Positions 6,291-7,395 of a stretch of 7,395 nucleotides of DNA are shown here, one piece after another. Under the pieces are notes generated by a model. That model was given only the letters and a program-made list of their open reading frames with translations, was not told the DNA's origin and made no database searches. Position 1 is the first letter of the stretch. Every line of letters starts with the position of its first letter. Source of the stretch: Rhizobiaceae bacterium (lineage in GTDB: Bacteria > Pseudomonadota > Alphaproteobacteria > Rhizobiales > Rhizobiaceae); assembly GCA_913776675.1 (NCBI GenBank), contig CAJYRE010000580.1, positions 1-7,395 on the forward strand, read 5' to 3'. Both the position numbers and the translations under genes were made by a program.

Positions 6291-6319
6291 CACATTTGAA
6301 AGCACATACGGCAACACAT
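6291..6319 (+). repeat. three CACAT motifs at exact 12-bp spacing
   Basis: CACAT occurs at 6291-6295, 6303-6307 and 6315-6319, the last overlapping the start codon of the plus-strand membrane protein gene. The even spacing of about one helical turn could mark a protein binding array. The motif is short and the intervening bases are not conserved, so chance is a reasonable alternative. Confidence 0.3.
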
Positions 6320-7337
6320 GATTGCAGCGCCTGTTTTTCCCATTTCATTCTTCGTGCTTTTGCTGATTTCAGCCCTGTCGCTGGTCAGTCTTCTGGCATG
6401 GTTCATCGCATTGGCGGTTTCACGCCGCGTCCGTGTGGCGTTTCGCACAAAGCTGCGATTTCATGGGCCCATCATGGCTGTGCTGGCCGTTTTATCGACA
6501 TTTGTCTTACTGCTGATCTATGGGTTTCATCGTCTCGACGTTGAAAGAGAGCAAAAAGAAGCAGCGCGCCATATCATGCTCACAGAACCTGCGACGGTGG
6601 CCGACATCGCCATGCCCGCCGGAACCCGATTGCACAGTCGAGAACCCAATCAACCCGAACAGTTTGATCAGGCCGATTTTCCGCAGCCCGTCTCCTTCAA
6701 AGGCCTCATGGTCAGCCATCTGCAACGTGGCTTCTCCCCCAATGACCAGTATGACTTTATCGTCTCATCGGTTGAGGCAACATTGGCCTTTGATCAGACG
6801 ATTGATGGCTGGCTCTGCCAGAAACAGACGACCGTAGAATTGGATATTCAGACAGGCAAGTTCTCATTCCGCACCTGCATCTTGGCGGCCGGTAACAAAC
6901 TGGGCAATTGGAACCTGCCAGAAGGTGTCAAACTGTCAGCAGACCAACCGCCGCAAAACGGTTGGACGATTTTTCTCGATCCGGACAAAACCACCATGGT
7001 CCGAGGCCTTCCACTTCAGGATGCACGATTGAACGTGGATCAGAACCGTCAGTTTATCGGCTTCAGTTATGCCGTTCTCGGCGCAGATTTAAAGTTAGGC
7101 AGCGTGTTTTATCCCGCTGGAACCCGTGTCAGTGCAACAGACTGGAGCGTGCCAAACGCCAGTTCTGATGCGGTCATCTTCAGCCCCCGGCGAGATCATC
7201 CGGCAAAACCTGACAACCTGCCTGACGTGACCACCGGAAAAGCCGTGGTGCAAACACTGGCTGGCGATGTGAAAACCATCACCACCAATCAAGCCCTTGG
7301 CATTCTGGATGTAGAGGATTTTCGGGTCATCCAATAA
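6318..7337 (+). CDS. hypothetical membrane protein with two N-terminal helices and a large periplasmic domain
   Basis: I do not recognise the family of this 339-residue protein. Two hydrophobic segments (about 6-34 and 51-70) flank a strongly basic loop (RRVRVAFRTKLRFH, 36-49). By the positive-inside rule the loop is cytoplasmic, so residues 71-339 would be periplasmic. Cys167 and Cys187, the only cysteines, lie in that domain and could form a disulfide. A short motif recurs three times: PAGTRL (100-105), PEGVKL (201-206) and PAGTRV (266-271), each opening a beta-rich stretch, which suggests a repeated beta-structured unit. An in-frame stop lies 18 nt upstream of the ATG at 6318, so no longer ATG start exists. 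The Shine-Dalgarno sequence is weak. The gene is transcribed divergently from the biosynthetic operon. Nothing in its sequence ties it to the pathway, and it probably marks the cluster boundary. Confidence 0.75.
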   Translation: MIAAPVFPISFFVLLLISALSLVSLLAWFIALAVSRRVRVAFRTKLRFHGPIMAVLAVLSTFVLLLIYGFHRLDVEREQKEAARHIMLTEPATVADIAMPAGTRLHSREPNQPEQFDQADFPQPVSFKGLMVSHLQRGFSPNDQYDFIVSSVEATLAFDQTIDGWLCQKQTTVELDIQTGKFSFRTCILAAGNKLGNWNLPEGVKLSADQPPQNGWTIFLDPDKTTMVRGLPLQDARLNVDQNRQFIGFSYAVLGADLKLGSVFYPAGTRVSATDWSVPNASSDAVIFSPRRDHPAKPDNLPDVTTGKAVVQTLAGDVKTITTNQALGILDVEDFRVIQ

Positions 7338-7361
7338 CGCGATTTGAGGTCCGTCAGCCTA

Positions 7362-7395
7362 CAGCGCCTCTCACCATATATGGCGCACGGCGCTG
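7362..7395. repeat. nested inverted repeat after the membrane protein gene
   Basis: CAGCGCC (7362-7368) and GGCGCTG (7389-7395) are perfect 7-bp inverted arms. They surround, at equal 5-bp distances, a central 10-bp palindrome CCATATATGG (7374-7383). The element begins 24 bp after the stop codon and ends on the last base of the window, so the outer arms may extend further. It could be a transcription terminator hairpin (any U-run would lie outside the window), a dispersed palindromic repeat or a protein binding site. Confidence 0.45.

Noticed and set aside
6194..6448. 84-codon minus-strand open frame across the intergenic region
   Set aside because: The product is Arg/Met-rich with no recognisable pattern, and it runs antisense to the membrane helices of the plus-strand gene.

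Overview
The window reads as chromosomal DNA of a moderately GC-rich Gram-negative bacterium. Strong AGGAGG-type ribosome binding sites, the codon use and an inner-membrane/periplasmic type protein at the right end all fit Proteobacteria, and an alphaproteobacterium seems most likely. That placement is inferred from general style, not from a marker gene.

Positions 1-6047 hold one tight minus-strand operon of six genes, transcribed right to left: a ketoacyl-ACP synthase III-like enzyme (KAS III), an FkbH-family glyceryl transferase/phosphatase, a stand-alone acyl carrier protein (ACP), a lipoyl-less acyltransferase of the 2-oxoacid dehydrogenase E2 type, an FAD-dependent monooxygenase, and an alpha/beta hydrolase cut by the left edge of the window. 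Every junction overlaps (4, 11, 4, 4 and 17 bp), so the genes are almost certainly co-transcribed and translationally coupled.

Apart from the monooxygenase, the set and its order match the tetronate cassette known from actinomycete polyketides (AbyA1-A5 of abyssomicin, RkD/RkE of RK-682, Agg4/Agg5 of agglomerin). By that precedent, the FkbH protein loads a three-carbon glyceryl unit from 1,3-bisphosphoglycerate onto the ACP. The KAS III-like enzyme joins it to a beta-ketoacyl thioester and closes a tetronate ring. The E2-type acyltransferase acetylates the ring's hydroxymethyl group. The hydrolase-fold enzyme then eliminates acetate to leave an exocyclic methylene. The monooxygenase between the last two would be a lineage-specific tailoring step or an alternative activity. 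No polyketide synthase, acyl-CoA ligase, regulator or transporter is visible, so the source of the acyl chain is unknown. It may lie beyond the left edge or come from fatty acid synthesis.

Positions 6048-6317 are an intergenic region between divergent genes. It contains a well-formed 52-nt inverted-repeat element in the operon's leader, a small AT-rich dyad, a weak promoter candidate and three evenly spaced CACAT motifs. Positions 6318-7337 on the plus strand encode an unrecognised two-helix membrane protein with a large probable periplasmic domain. A 34-bp nested inverted repeat follows and reaches the right edge. I see no tRNA, rRNA, CRISPR array, transposase or insertion sequence.
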